From the NCBI RefSeq assembly GCF_030908215.1, contig NZ_JAVFJK010000014.1, positions 1 through 64,000 on the forward strand: a DNA stretch of 64,000 nucleotides. The letters are read 5' to 3'. The first letter of the stretch is position 1; each line of letters opens with the position of its first letter. The position numbers and the translations under genes are program-made. This stretch comes from Sinomonas sp. ASV486 (GTDB taxonomy: Bacteria; Actinomycetota; Actinomycetes; Actinomycetales; Micrococcaceae). Under the pieces are notes generated by a model. It was not told where the DNA came from and did not search any database. It was given only the letters and a program-made list of their open reading frames with translations. Below, one piece after another: positions 44,062 through 51,149 of this stretch.

Positions 44062-44954
44062 GCACGCCTGACGTCCCTCCGAACGGCTCTGAGCAGCCGG
44101 AAGAGGGGGCGCCGACGCACCGGCCGTCCGAGCCACAGGACACGCAGGGCAGTCGTCAAGAGCCTAGCGCCCCGGCAGGACGTCCTGCCCCCCGCTACGG
44201 ACAGTACGCGCCCGGGTTCGAGCCGAATGCGCAGCAGCAGCCCCCCGCCTACGGCCAGCCCCAGTACGGACAGCCTCCGTACGGGCAGCAGCAGCCCCCC
44301 GCCCACGGCCAACCCAACTACGGCCAACCCCAGTACGGACAGCAGCCCCCGGCTTACGGCCAACCTCAGTACGGCCAGCCTCCGTATGGACAGCAGCCGC
44401 CCTACTCCCCCCAGCCGCCCACCTACGGCTACGGAGGGCCGGGCTATGGGGCCCCAGGTCCCGAGGCGCAGCAGGCGGCGGTGCGCCGAGCGTCCCTCCT
44501 GCTCTTCGTGACGGCGGCGGTCGAGGTCGTCATTGGCTTCATCGCCACTATGGCCGAGCTCAACTTGCCGGCGAGCGCACTCCGCGATCTGTTCAACCGG
44601 GCTGGCGGCGCGCAGGCGGGAATCACCTTCGAGCAGTTCCGCCAGATCATCAGCACGTTCGTGTGGGTGGCGATGAGCGGAGCGGTGGTCAACGCCATTG
44701 TCCTTGTCCTGTGCGGCGTGTTCCTCTCCCGGGGCCGCCGGTGGGCCAGGGTCCTCGGCACGGTATTCCTGTGCCTCACGATCTTGGCGTTTTTTGCCGG
44801 CGGACTGTTCTCGCTCCTCACAATGGCGCTCGCGGTCGCCTCGATGGTGATGATGTTCCGGCCAGCCGTCACGGCATTCCTGAACGCAAACAACCAGTTC
44901 GCCAACCCCTACACCCCGAAGGGACCCACCTTCGGCAATCCGTACGGCCAGTGA
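44058..44954 (+). CDS. Membrane protein with Pro/Gln/Tyr/Gly-rich repeats
   Basis: A 298-residue protein. The first 130 residues are disordered, with repeats of the type [14 protein letters not shown]; then come four membrane helices (about 140-160, 195-215, 225-245 and 248-270) and a short tail. The second half resembles the first and third genes of this operon, suggesting paralogy. YGQ-rich N termini are common in actinobacterial septum or envelope proteins and may mediate condensation or protein contacts; that is inference. DNA in the repeat region is itself tandemly repetitive. Confidence 0.75.
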   Translation: MSTPDVPPNGSEQPEEGAPTHRPSEPQDTQGSRQEPSAPAGRPAPRYGQYAPGFEPNAQQQPPAYGQPQYGQPPYGQQQPPAHGQPNYGQPQYGQQPPAYGQPQYGQPPYGQQPPYSPQPPTYGYGGPGYGAPGPEAQQAAVRRASLLLFVTAAVEVVIGFIATMAELNLPASALRDLFNRAGGAQAGITFEQFRQIISTFVWVAMSGAVVNAIVLVLCGVFLSRGRRWARVLGTVFLCLTILAFFAGGLFSLLTMALAVASMVMMFRPAVTAFLNANNQFANPYTPKGPTFGNPYGQ

Positions 44955-45009
44955 CCCTGCGCGGTGTACGGCCAATGGAGGTGCGACAAGTGAGAGTGCG
45001 GAGCGTGTG

Positions 45010-45684
45010 ATGAGCCAGCCGACCCCACCGCCCTATCAGCCGGGCCCCCCGTACCAGAACCAGAGCCCGCAGCAGTATGCCCCCGTGCCCCCGCAGGGTC
45101 CGTACCAGGGCCCGTGGCCTAGCCAGCTACCCGGGGGAATGTTCCCCGGAATGCCCACTACGGGCATCGTCCGGCCCGTCACCATCACCCTCGCGTTCTG
45201 GATGCTCGTGGTCAGCGCGGTCCTTCCTCTGGCGGGCATCCCGGCCGCTCTGGACTGGATGCACACGTACCTGCGCGCGGCGATCCTCGAGGCCACGGCG
45301 CCGTCGGGCAGGGCCAAGGCCTTGACCTTCATCGAGCAGTTCAACGCGACGTCCGCGCCTCTCGTGTGGATCTCGGCACTCGTCGGGATCGCAGTCAGCG
45401 TCCTCATTGCCTTGGGCATCCGTGCTGGCATGAACTGGGTACGCATCCTCCTCACGGTGTTCGCGGGACTCTCACTCCTGGGCTACCTCGGCAACGCTGC
45501 CGTCGCCCTGATGGTCTCGATCCCCAGAGCCGTGATGTTCGTGCCGCCCGTGATCGTCTACGTCTTTTCCATCCTCTCGGCCATCCTGTACATCGCGGCA
45601 ACGGTGCTGACGTGGCTGCGCCCCTCGAACGAGTACGTCGCCGCCCGCCGAGCCGCGGCCCTCGGCGGCGGCTACCTCCGCTGA
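45010..45684 (+). CDS. Membrane protein with Pro-rich N terminus
   Basis: A 224-residue protein (an alternative GTG start lies one codon upstream). A Pro/Gln/Tyr-rich segment (PPPYQPGPPYQNQSPQQY) of about 50 residues precedes four membrane helices. Architecture matches the preceding gene, so the two are probably paralogues. The third gene of the operon; ends before a complex hairpin built on the 12-mer. Confidence 0.72.
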   Translation: MSQPTPPPYQPGPPYQNQSPQQYAPVPPQGPYQGPWPSQLPGGMFPGMPTTGIVRPVTITLAFWMLVVSAVLPLAGIPAALDWMHTYLRAAILEATAPSGRAKALTFIEQFNATSAPLVWISALVGIAVSVLIALGIRAGMNWVRILLTVFAGLSLLGYLGNAAVALMVSIPRAVMFVPPVIVYVFSILSAILYIAATVLTWLRPSNEYVAARRAAALGGGYLR

Positions 45685-45719
45685 GGACCCGCATCGCAGG
45701 TCGGATCCTGCGCCCTCGC

Positions 45720-45784
45720 GCGCACGACGGCGAGCAGTCGCCTCAGGTGCGCCGCTCGCCCCGGTGAGGGGCGGCGTCGTGCGC
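45720..45784. terminator. Hairpin with inverted 12-mer arms between convergent genes
   Basis: GCGCACGACG (45720-45729) pairs with CGTCGTGCGC (45775-45784). An inner GGCGAG/CTCGCC stem sits in the loop. It lies between the convergent membrane-protein and rex genes. The left arm is an exact 12-mer copy (45721-45732); the right arm differs by one base. Confidence 0.6.
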
Positions 45785-45790
45785 CGTGGG

Positions 45791-45924
45791 CGCAGTGTCC
45801 GCAGGCGCCACGAACGCGGGCGACCCGTCAGTCAGCAGGCGGCGGCATGTCCGCCGGCGCAGTGTCCACAGGCGCCACTAACGCGGGCGACCCGTCAGTC
45901 AGCAGGCGGCGGCATGTCCGCGGG
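45791..45924. repeat. 67-bp tandem duplication of the rex 3' end
   Basis: Two units start at 45791 and 45858. The inner unit includes the last codons and stop of rex; the outer one lies beyond the stop and would encode a similar PADMPPPAD ending with its own TGA. It is the third case in the window of a gene tail copied outside its gene. Confidence 0.75.
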
Positions 45925-46692
45925 CCGCGTGTCAGCGGGTGGCTGTATGTCCGCGGGCGCCACGTCCACGGCCTCGGGCGCGCCGGCGGACGGTTGCCCG
46001 GTCTCGCCGCCCGACTCACCGCGCTGGGCGTGATACGCGAGGATCTGGAGCTCCGTGGCCATGTCCACCTTGCGCAGGGTCACGCCCGGAGGCACCTGCA
46101 GGATCGTGGGCGCGAAGCTCAGGATGCTGCGGACCCCTGCGGCGACCACGCGGTCGCAGACGAACTGGGCCGCGGACGCGGGGAGCGCGAGGACCGCCAT
46201 ATTGGTCCTGGTGCGCTCGAAGACGGCCTCGAGGTTGGCCGCATCCGAGACACGCAGCCAGCCGATCTCGTTGCCGATGATCTGCGGGTCGGTGTCGAGG
46301 AGCGCCACGACGTCGAAGCCGCGCGTCTCGAACCCGCCGTACCGGGCCAGTGCGCGGCCCAGGTTGCCCGCGCCGACGATCGCGACGCGCCAATCACGCG
46401 TGAGCCCCATCGCGACCGAGAGGTGCGTCAGAAGGTTCTCGACCTCGTAGCCGACCCCACGTGTGCCATAGGAACCGAGCTGCGAGAGGTCTTTGCGCAG
46501 GGTCGACGAGCTCACACCCGAGGCCTCGGCGAGGGCATCAGAGGAGACGCGGTCCACGTCGTCGGCCAGGAACGAATTGAGCGCGCGGAGGTAGACGGTG
46601 AGTCGGGCGACGACGGCCGGTGGGAGCCCCTTGCCCTCGGACAGCGAGACGGACGGCTCCCCCTCGTGACTCGCCCGACGTACCACTGACAC
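45895..46692 (-). CDS. rex: Redox-sensing transcriptional repressor Rex
   Basis: Rex represses respiratory and fermentative genes until NADH rises. The 265-residue protein has the N-terminal winged helix (VYLRALNSFLADDVDRVSSD, SSTLRKDLSQLGSYG) and the Rossmann NADH domain (VAIVGAGNLGRALARYGGF, DVVALLDTDP). The last 45 residues (SGGETGQPSAGAPEAV then PAD repeats) are a disordered accretion not typical of Rex. No Rex-type operator was seen in its own upstream region. Located next to glutaredoxin and HAD genes; hemA, a common neighbour, is not in the 80-bp gap. Confidence 0.95.
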   Translation of the reverse strand: MSVVRRASHEGEPSVSLSEGKGLPPAVVARLTVYLRALNSFLADDVDRVSSDALAEASGVSSSTLRKDLSQLGSYGTRGVGYEVENLLTHLSVAMGLTRDWRVAIVGAGNLGRALARYGGFETRGFDVVALLDTDPQIIGNEIGWLRVSDAANLEAVFERTRTNMAVLALPASAAQFVCDRVVAAGVRSILSFAPTILQVPPGVTLRKVDMATELQILAYHAQRGESGGETGQPSAGAPEAVDVAPADIQPPADTRPADMPPPAD

Positions 46693-46773
46693 TCCTCAGT
46701 CCTGCTGCTCCGGGGCCCTGAAGGGCCGCCGCACTCACTCTAAGTTCCGTCCGCAGGCCGGGCCAAATGGGCC

Positions 46774-47037
46774 TCAGCCCTGCCGGGCCGCCTCGACGGT
46801 GCGGCGCAGACGGGCCTCGTTGATGGTCCAGAAGTCGCGTTGGACCCCATCCACGAGGACCACGGGCACCTCCTCGGCGAAGCGGTCGCGCAGCGCGTCG
46901 TCGTCATCGATACGGCGCTCCTGCCATCCCACGCCTGCCTCCGACGCCACCCGGGAGACGACCTCCCTCGCGGCTTCGCACAGGTGACACTCGCTCTTGG
47001 TCACGAGAATGATCTCGGGGATACGCATGCCTCCCAC
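46774..47037 (-). CDS. Glutaredoxin family protein
   Basis: An 87-residue thioredoxin-fold protein with the redox site KSECHLCEAAREV (CHLC) and the conserved VPVVLVDG cis-Pro strand. It matches the small glutaredoxin-like family next to SerB-type phosphatases in actinobacteria. Start is uncertain: GTG at 47037, or the ATG at 47028 (MRIPEI), which has GGGAGG but only one base of spacing. Divergent from the HAD gene. Probable thiol reductase for mycothiol or protein disulfides. Confidence 0.85.
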   Translation of the reverse strand: MGGMRIPEIILVTKSECHLCEAAREVVSRVASEAGVGWQERRIDDDDALRDRFAEEVPVVLVDGVQRDFWTINEARLRRTVEAARQG

Positions 47038-47083
47038 GGTAGCGCGGCCCGGTCCCTGCGCCGCGAATGGCTAGACTCTGACC

Positions 47084-47893
47084 ATGCCCGGAGAGAAGAA
47101 GGCGCAGGCCCCGGTGCGCCCCGCGCCGGTGGAACGCTCACGCGAGGCGGCCTTCTTCGACGTCGACAACACGCTCATGAAGGGTGCGAGCCTCTTCCAT
47201 GTGGCGCGCAAGATGTACGAGCGCAAGGCGTTCACCCTCCGCGATGCGGCAGGCTTCGCGTGGAAGCACCTCGCGTTCATGCTGCGAGGCGAGAACCTCG
47301 AGGACGTGCATTCGATCCAAGCGTCCGCGCTGTCCCTGGCTGCGGGCATCCTCACGGTTGACGTCGCCACCGTGGGCCACGAGGTCTACGACGAATTCAT
47401 CGAGTCCCGCATCTGGCCCGGTACCAAGGCGCTTGCCGAGCAGCACCTCCGCATCGGCAGGCGTGTGTGGCTCGTGACGGCGACGCCGATCGAGATCGCC
47501 TCCGTCATTTCCGAGAGGCTCGGCCTCACGGGTGCCCTCGGCACCGTGGGCGAGATCGTGGACGGCACCTACACGGGACGTCTCGTCGGGGAGATCCTGC
47601 ATGGCCAGGCGAAGGCGGACGCCGTGGCGGAGCTCGCCGAGCGCGAGGGTCTGGACCTGCGGCAGTGCTGGGCGTACTCCGACTCGCACAACGACATCCC
47701 GCTCCTGACCCTCGTTGGGCACCCGGTGGCGATCAACCCGGATGTGCGGCTCCGGGCCCACGCGAACGCGAACAACTGGCCGATCTACGACTTCCGCGCG
47801 GGACGCCGGGCCGCAACGCTCGGGCTCAAGGCCGCCACCGTGGGCGGCGTGCTGTACGGGCTGTGGCGGGGATATACGCGCATCCGCAAGTAG
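47084..47893 (+). CDS. HAD-IB family phosphatase (SerB-like)
   Basis: A 269-residue HAD hydrolase of subfamily IB. Motif I is FFDVDNTLMKG (nucleophilic Asp), motif II VTATPIEIA, motif III Lys near GQAKADAV, and motif IV YSDSHNDIPLL. A C-terminal hydrophobic/basic tail (ATVGGVLYGLWRGYTRIRK) may touch the membrane. Relatives are annotated as phosphoserine or lipid phosphatases (SerB1-like); the substrate is not certain. Confidence 0.88.
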   Translation: MPGEKKAQAPVRPAPVERSREAAFFDVDNTLMKGASLFHVARKMYERKAFTLRDAAGFAWKHLAFMLRGENLEDVHSIQASALSLAAGILTVDVATVGHEVYDEFIESRIWPGTKALAEQHLRIGRRVWLVTATPIEIASVISERLGLTGALGTVGEIVDGTYTGRLVGEILHGQAKADAVAELAEREGLDLRQCWAYSDSHNDIPLLTLVGHPVAINPDVRLRAHANANNWPIYDFRAGRRAATLGLKAATVGGVLYGLWRGYTRIRK

Positions 47894-47998
47894 CCCCGCC
47901 GGCTCCTCGGGCGTCGAGATCGGGTGCTGGACCCCCAACTCTGCCCCGCGCGGAGTCCACGAAACGTCCACGAACCCTGCCACGCTCCACGAACGCCA

Positions 47999-48029
47999 CG
48001 AGGCCCGCCCCCAACAGGGACGGGCCTCG
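47999..48029 (-). terminator. Hairpin terminator after bS22
   Basis: CGAGGCCCGCCCC pairs with GGGACGGGCCTCG (one mismatch) around CAACA. It lies about 30 bp after the bS22 stop in the direction of its transcription. Confidence 0.7.
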
Positions 48030-48057
48030 CATCACCTCGCCCGTGTCGGGCAGGCGC

Positions 48058-48156
48058 CTACTTCTTGTTGCGGCGCTGGTGACGAGTCTTGCGAAGCAGC
48101 TTGCGGTGCTTCTTCTTGGCCATGCGCTTGCGCCGCTTCTTGATGACTGAACCCAC
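48058..48156 (-). CDS. Small ribosomal protein bS22 (AURKAIP1/COX24 domain)
   Basis: A 32-residue, extremely basic protein starting at GTG: MGSVIKKRRKRMAKKKHRK, then LLRKTRHQRRNKK. It matches the actinobacterial bS22 small-subunit protein (AURKAIP1/COX24 domain; mycobacterial Rv0500B), found next to an excisionase-like regulator exactly as here. An AGGA site lies upstream. A hairpin follows the stop. Confidence 0.93.
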   Translation of the reverse strand: MGSVIKKRRKRMAKKKHRKLLRKTRHQRRNKK

Positions 48157-48272
48157 GTGCAGTTCCTAACCGATAGTTGGTGTCCCGGCCGCTGGCCGGC
48201 GCGCTCGGGGCGGCTTTCAACCAACTGCTGGTGACGGGACGTTAAACGTTCCTCAACAGGATACCGTACACG

Positions 48273-48476
48273 TCAGGCGGTCTCACTCCGGCCGTCGACC
48301 ACCGCATTGCGCAGGTACTCCTCCACTGCGGCCTCAGGCACCCGGTACGAGCGGCCGAAGCGCACGGCCGGCATCTCTCCAGAGTGGACAAGACGGTAGA
48401 CCGTCATCTTGGACACGCGCATCATCTCCGCAACCTCAGCAACGGTGAGGAACCGGGAAGTGGAGAAATCAGCCAT
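48273..48476 (-). CDS. Excisionase-family helix-turn-helix DNA-binding protein
   Basis: A 67-residue MerR-like winged HTH of the excisionase family: RFLTVAEVAEMMRVSKMTVY for the HTH and FGRSYRVPEAAVEEYLR for the wing and C-terminal helix. It is the counterpart of the small regulator found beside bS22 in actinobacteria (such as Rv0500A), so it is a chromosomal regulator and not a phage excisionase. Start at 48476; the longer frame overlaps the DAHP synthase gene. Confidence 0.9.
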   Translation of the reverse strand: MADFSTSRFLTVAEVAEMMRVSKMTVYRLVHSGEMPAVRFGRSYRVPEAAVEEYLRNAVVDGRSETA

Positions 48477-48486
48477 ACAAAATACT

Positions 48487-49620
48487 CTAGTTGCTGGAGT
48501 GGCTCTTGTGAACGCGGCGCTGTCTGGCCGCACCCGCGAGGCCAGTCAGGACCTGCGCGGTGACGTCCCACTCCATACATTTGTCGGTCACGCTCTGCCC
48601 GTAGACGAGCTGCGTGCGACCGGCGGCGAACTGCGCGACGTCGAGTGCCTGCGCCCCGCCCACGAGGAAGCTCTCGAGCATGACACCCGCGACCGCGTCG
48701 GCGCTGGCGCCCCCCGTAGCGAGGTGGCTTCCGATCTCGAGGGCGACCTCAGCCTGGCGGTGATGGTCCTTGCCACTGTTGGCGTGGCTCGCGTCCACGA
48801 TGAGGCGCGGGTTGAGCCCCTTGCCGGCCATCTTGGCCGACGCCGCCGCGACGTGCTCCGCGCCGTAGTTGGGTCCGTCCGAGCCGCCGCGGAGGATGAG
48901 GTGGGTGTCCGGGTTGCCGGAGGTCGCCACGAGGGCGGCGCGACCGCCATCGTCAATGCCGAGGAAGGCCTGCGCGGCGGCCGCGGCGCCGCATGCGTCG
49001 ATCGCGACCTGCAGCCCGCCGTCAGTGCCGTTCTTGAACCCGACCGGCATGGACAGGCCCGAGACGAGCTGGCGGTGGATCTGGCTCTCGGTGGTGCGCG
49101 CACCGATGGCGCCCCACACGATCGCATCGGCCGTGTACTGCGGGCTGATCGGCTCGAGGAACTCGGTCGCGGTGGGCAGACCAAGCTCGAGCACGTCCAG
49201 GAGGAAGCGACGGGAGGCACGGAGGCCGGCAGCGATGTCGTGGCTGCCGTCGAGATTCGGGTCATTGATGAGGCCCTTCCACCCGACAGTCGTGCGCGGC
49301 TTCTCGAAGTACGTGCGCATCACCACGAGCATGTCCTCGCGGTGTTCGCGGGCGACGGCGGCGAGCCGGGTCGCGTACTCGAGGCCCGCCTCGGGGTCGT
49401 GGATGGAACAGGGGCCAGCGATCACGAGGAGGCGATCGTCGAGGCCGTCCATGATGGCGCGCACCTCGTCACGTCCGCGGGCCACGGTGCTGGCAGCGGC
49501 CTCGCTGAGGGGCAGCTCCGAGAGGAGGTCGGCCGGCGCGGGAAGGGGGGTGAACTCGGCGACGCGGAGGTTTCCGGTCGAGGAGTCGATGGTGGTGCTC
49601 TGGGTGCGGGGCGGGGTCAT
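48487..49620 (-). CDS. aroG: 3-deoxy-7-phosphoheptulonate (DAHP) synthase, class I
   Basis: DAHP synthase condenses PEP and erythrose 4-phosphate, the first step to Phe, Tyr and Trp. The 377-residue protein is the class I alpha type (AroF/AroG/AroH-like; which isozyme name applies is not settled). Markers: VIAGPCSIHDPEAGLEY, MRTYFEKPRTTVGWKG, WGAIGARTTESQIHRQL, GFKNGTDGG and VDASHANSGKDHHRQ. Its 5' leader (49621-49805) encodes a short aromatic-rich peptide followed by alternative hairpins, so it is probably controlled by attenuation as well as by feedback at the enzyme. Confidence 0.93.
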   Translation of the reverse strand: MTPPRTQSTTIDSSTGNLRVAEFTPLPAPADLLSELPLSEAAASTVARGRDEVRAIMDGLDDRLLVIAGPCSIHDPEAGLEYATRLAAVAREHREDMLVVMRTYFEKPRTTVGWKGLINDPNLDGSHDIAAGLRASRRFLLDVLELGLPTATEFLEPISPQYTADAIVWGAIGARTTESQIHRQLVSGLSMPVGFKNGTDGGLQVAIDACGAAAAAQAFLGIDDGGRAALVATSGNPDTHLILRGGSDGPNYGAEHVAAASAKMAGKGLNPRLIVDASHANSGKDHHRQAEVALEIGSHLATGGASADAVAGVMLESFLVGGAQALDVAQFAAGRTQLVYGQSVTDKCMEWDVTAQVLTGLAGAARQRRVHKSHSSN

Positions 49621-49679
49621 GGTCAGTCCTTGTCCTGACAGGCCCCCAGGGATCCAGAGCCTGCCATTGAAATGGCAAA

Positions 49680-49759
49680 GGGCAAGGACCGTGTGGTCCC
49701 TGCCCTGTTGGCTCTGGAGTCGGTACGCGAGGATCTACGCTTGGCCCTCCAGAGCCAAC
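49680..49759 (-). promoter_or_regulatory. Attenuator hairpins in the DAHP synthase leader
   Basis: On the minus strand, CTCCAGAGCCAAC (49759-49747 complement side) can pair with GTTGGCTCTGGAG (49707-49719) across the end of the leader ORF. A second stem, GGGCAGGGACC/GGTCCTTGCCC (49680-49705, 11 bp, two mismatches), is followed by TTTGCC and fits an intrinsic terminator. GGCTCTGG further down (near 49653-49660) could pair with the released first-stem arm as an alternative. The geometry fits ribosome-stalling attenuation. Confidence 0.7.
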
Positions 49760-49788
49760 GCAAAATACGCATACCAACGCTTGAACAT
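49735..49788 (-). CDS. Aromatic leader peptide of the DAHP synthase gene
   Basis: A 17-residue ORF reads MFKRWYAYFALALEGQA. It has one Trp, two Tyr and two Phe in its first nine residues, covering all three end products of the pathway. It ends 115 bp before the DAHP synthase start. A -10-like TAGAGT lies 6 bp before its ATG, so the mRNA may begin at the ATG (leaderless). Its codons overlap the first arm of the attenuator. Function as a sensing peptide is inferred from composition and position. Confidence 0.72.
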   Translation of the reverse strand: MFKRWYAYFALALEGQA

Positions 49789-49901
49789 GCTCGCACTCTA
49801 GGCGCGGGAGTCTTAGCCCGCAAACAGCCGTCCGCATGCTGGACGCCTGCGGTCGCAGAGGGGATGGATTGCGGCCTCGATCTCGGCGAGGCGCCGCCCG
49901 G

Positions 49902-51047
49902 TCAGACCAGGCGCTTCCGCAGCCACACGAGCTGCCGCGCGACGTGATGCTCTCCCCCGCCCTCGTGGTTGTTGAACTGGTACTCCTCGATCGACTTCTC
50001 AACGGACTCCCCGGACGACGCCGCGTGCCCAGCGCGGGCCGCTTCCTCGCCGTAGCGGTTGAACGCCGCGTAGACGGTCGATGGCGGGCACGTCGTGTCG
50101 CGCAGTGCCACCGAGAAGTACGCCGGAACCCGCGCGAAGCGGGCGTGGTTCACGGCGTCGAAGTACGGCAGCGTCATGAGGGCCGCCTCGACGTGATCGC
50201 GGTGGCGCACGAGGTACCGCTCGAGTTCGGGGTACGGCCCAGTCGAGGCGACCTCGAGGGCGCGGGGGTAGTCGCACAGGAACGGGACGTCCGGCAGGCA
50301 GCCGACCACGCCGTCGAGCCTGCCCGCCGCAAGGCCCGCCGCAGCGAGCGCGAGGCCACCGCCCTGCGAGACGCCTTGCACCACCACCCGGGCGGCGTCG
50401 ACGGCCGGGTGCGCCTGGACGGCCTCGATGGCCCGGAGGGCATCGGCGTAGATGCGCCGGTAGTAGTAGTCCTCGCGGGACAGGAGCCCGCGAGTCATGA
50501 CGCCCGGATACTGGTTACCTCCGGAGCTCGGATGGGGATCAGGTGTGTGGCCGAGCTGGCCCCCGTAGCCCTGACCCCGCGAATCCATGATGAGCATCGC
50601 GTAGCCGGCCTGCGCCCAGAGGGTGTTCTGGTGCGGCAGCCCTCGCCCGCCTGAATACCCGAGATAGGTGACGACCGCAGGGAGCCGCCCCGCGGCGTCG
50701 TGCGTGGAGGGCGGCGCGTCCCGCGGGAGCCGCCCCGCGGCGTCGTGCGTGGAGGGCGGCGCGTCCCGCGGGAGCCGCCCCGCGGCGTCGTGCGTAAGGG
50801 TCTGCGCGTCCCAACCAGCGGGGAGGTGCAGCCACGCCTTGATGGGCTGCCCTCCGAAGCCGGCGAAGGTGACGTCGAAGGTGTCGATGAGGGGCAGGAG
50901 CGTCTCGACGCCCTCGAACCGCACGTCGAGGGGGTGGGCCCGCGCCTCGGCGATGGTCGCGTCCCAGAACTCGGAGAAGTCGGCGGGGATGGCCGCGCCG
51001 CCGGCGTAGGCGCGGAGCTGATCGGACGGAAGGTCGACGACGGGCAT
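49902..51047 (-). CDS. Acetylxylan esterase / cephalosporin-C deacetylase family (AXE1) with 15-residue repeats
   Basis: A 381-residue alpha/beta hydrolase of the AXE1 family (carbohydrate esterase family 7), which removes acetyl groups from sugars or oligosaccharides. Catalytic residues: Ser227 in GVSQGGGLA, Asp317 in LRDTTCPP, His361 in NNHEGGGEHH; MDSRGQG is the family signature. Residues 85-122 are an inserted 15-residue repeat THDAAGRLPRDAPPS in 2.5 copies, absent from the family. No signal peptide, so it acts on imported acetylated sugars. Divergent from the LacI regulator, with an operator between them. Confidence 0.88.
   Translation of the reverse strand: MPVVDLPSDQLRAYAGGAAIPADFSEFWDATIAEARAHPLDVRFEGVETLLPLIDTFDVTFAGFGGQPIKAWLHLPAGWDAQTLTHDAAGRLPRDAPPSTHDAAGRLPRDAPPSTHDAAGRLPAVVTYLGYSGGRGLPHQNTLWAQAGYAMLIMDSRGQGYGGQLGHTPDPHPSSGGNQYPGVMTRGLLSREDYYYRRIYADALRAIEAVQAHPAVDAARVVVQGVSQGGGLALAAAGLAAGRLDGVVGCLPDVPFLCDYPRALEVASTGPYPELERYLVRHRDHVEAALMTLPYFDAVNHARFARVPAYFSVALRDTTCPPSTVYAAFNRYGEEAARAGHAASSGESVEKSIEEYQFNNHEGGGEHHVARQLVWLRKRLV
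50681..50803. repeat. 45-bp tandem repeat inside the AXE1 gene
   Basis: Units start at 50681, 50726 and 50771; the last is partial. The first two are near-identical. Each contains CGGCGTCGTGCG, one base away from the recurrent 12-mer. The period is a multiple of three, so the frame is kept. Confidence 0.9.
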
Positions 51048-51105
51048 GAACGGCCTTTCTGCGGTGGTGTCCCGACCGGCAGGATATCGCTTTCCCGTCT
51101 GCTGC

Positions 51106-51117
51106 GTAACCGGTTGC
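51106..51117. promoter_or_regulatory. LacI-type operator between esterase and LacI genes
   Basis: GTAACCGGTTGC is a CG-centred palindrome like the sites at 53425 and 61014. A -10-like TATGCT (51118-51123) follows directly, so binding here would block the regulator promoter (autoregulation) and possibly that of the divergent esterase. Confidence 0.7.
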
Positions 51118-51149
51118 TATGCTGTGCCCAACCCACCATCGGAGGATCC

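Noticed and set aside
48273-48476. Excisionase-like protein taken as a prophage or integrative element marker
   Set aside because: No integrase, att site or phage genes nearby; the bS22 neighbour shows it is the conserved actinobacterial chromosomal regulator.
50681-50803. Regular 45-bp repeats considered as a CRISPR array
   Set aside because: Units are contiguous with no unique spacers, keep a coding frame and lie inside a gene.
50700-51149. An N-terminal extension of the LacI regulator frame back to 50700
   Set aside because: It is antisense to the esterase repeat, lacks motif and ribosome site, and the ATG at 51150 has GGAGG with the HTH at the expected distance.
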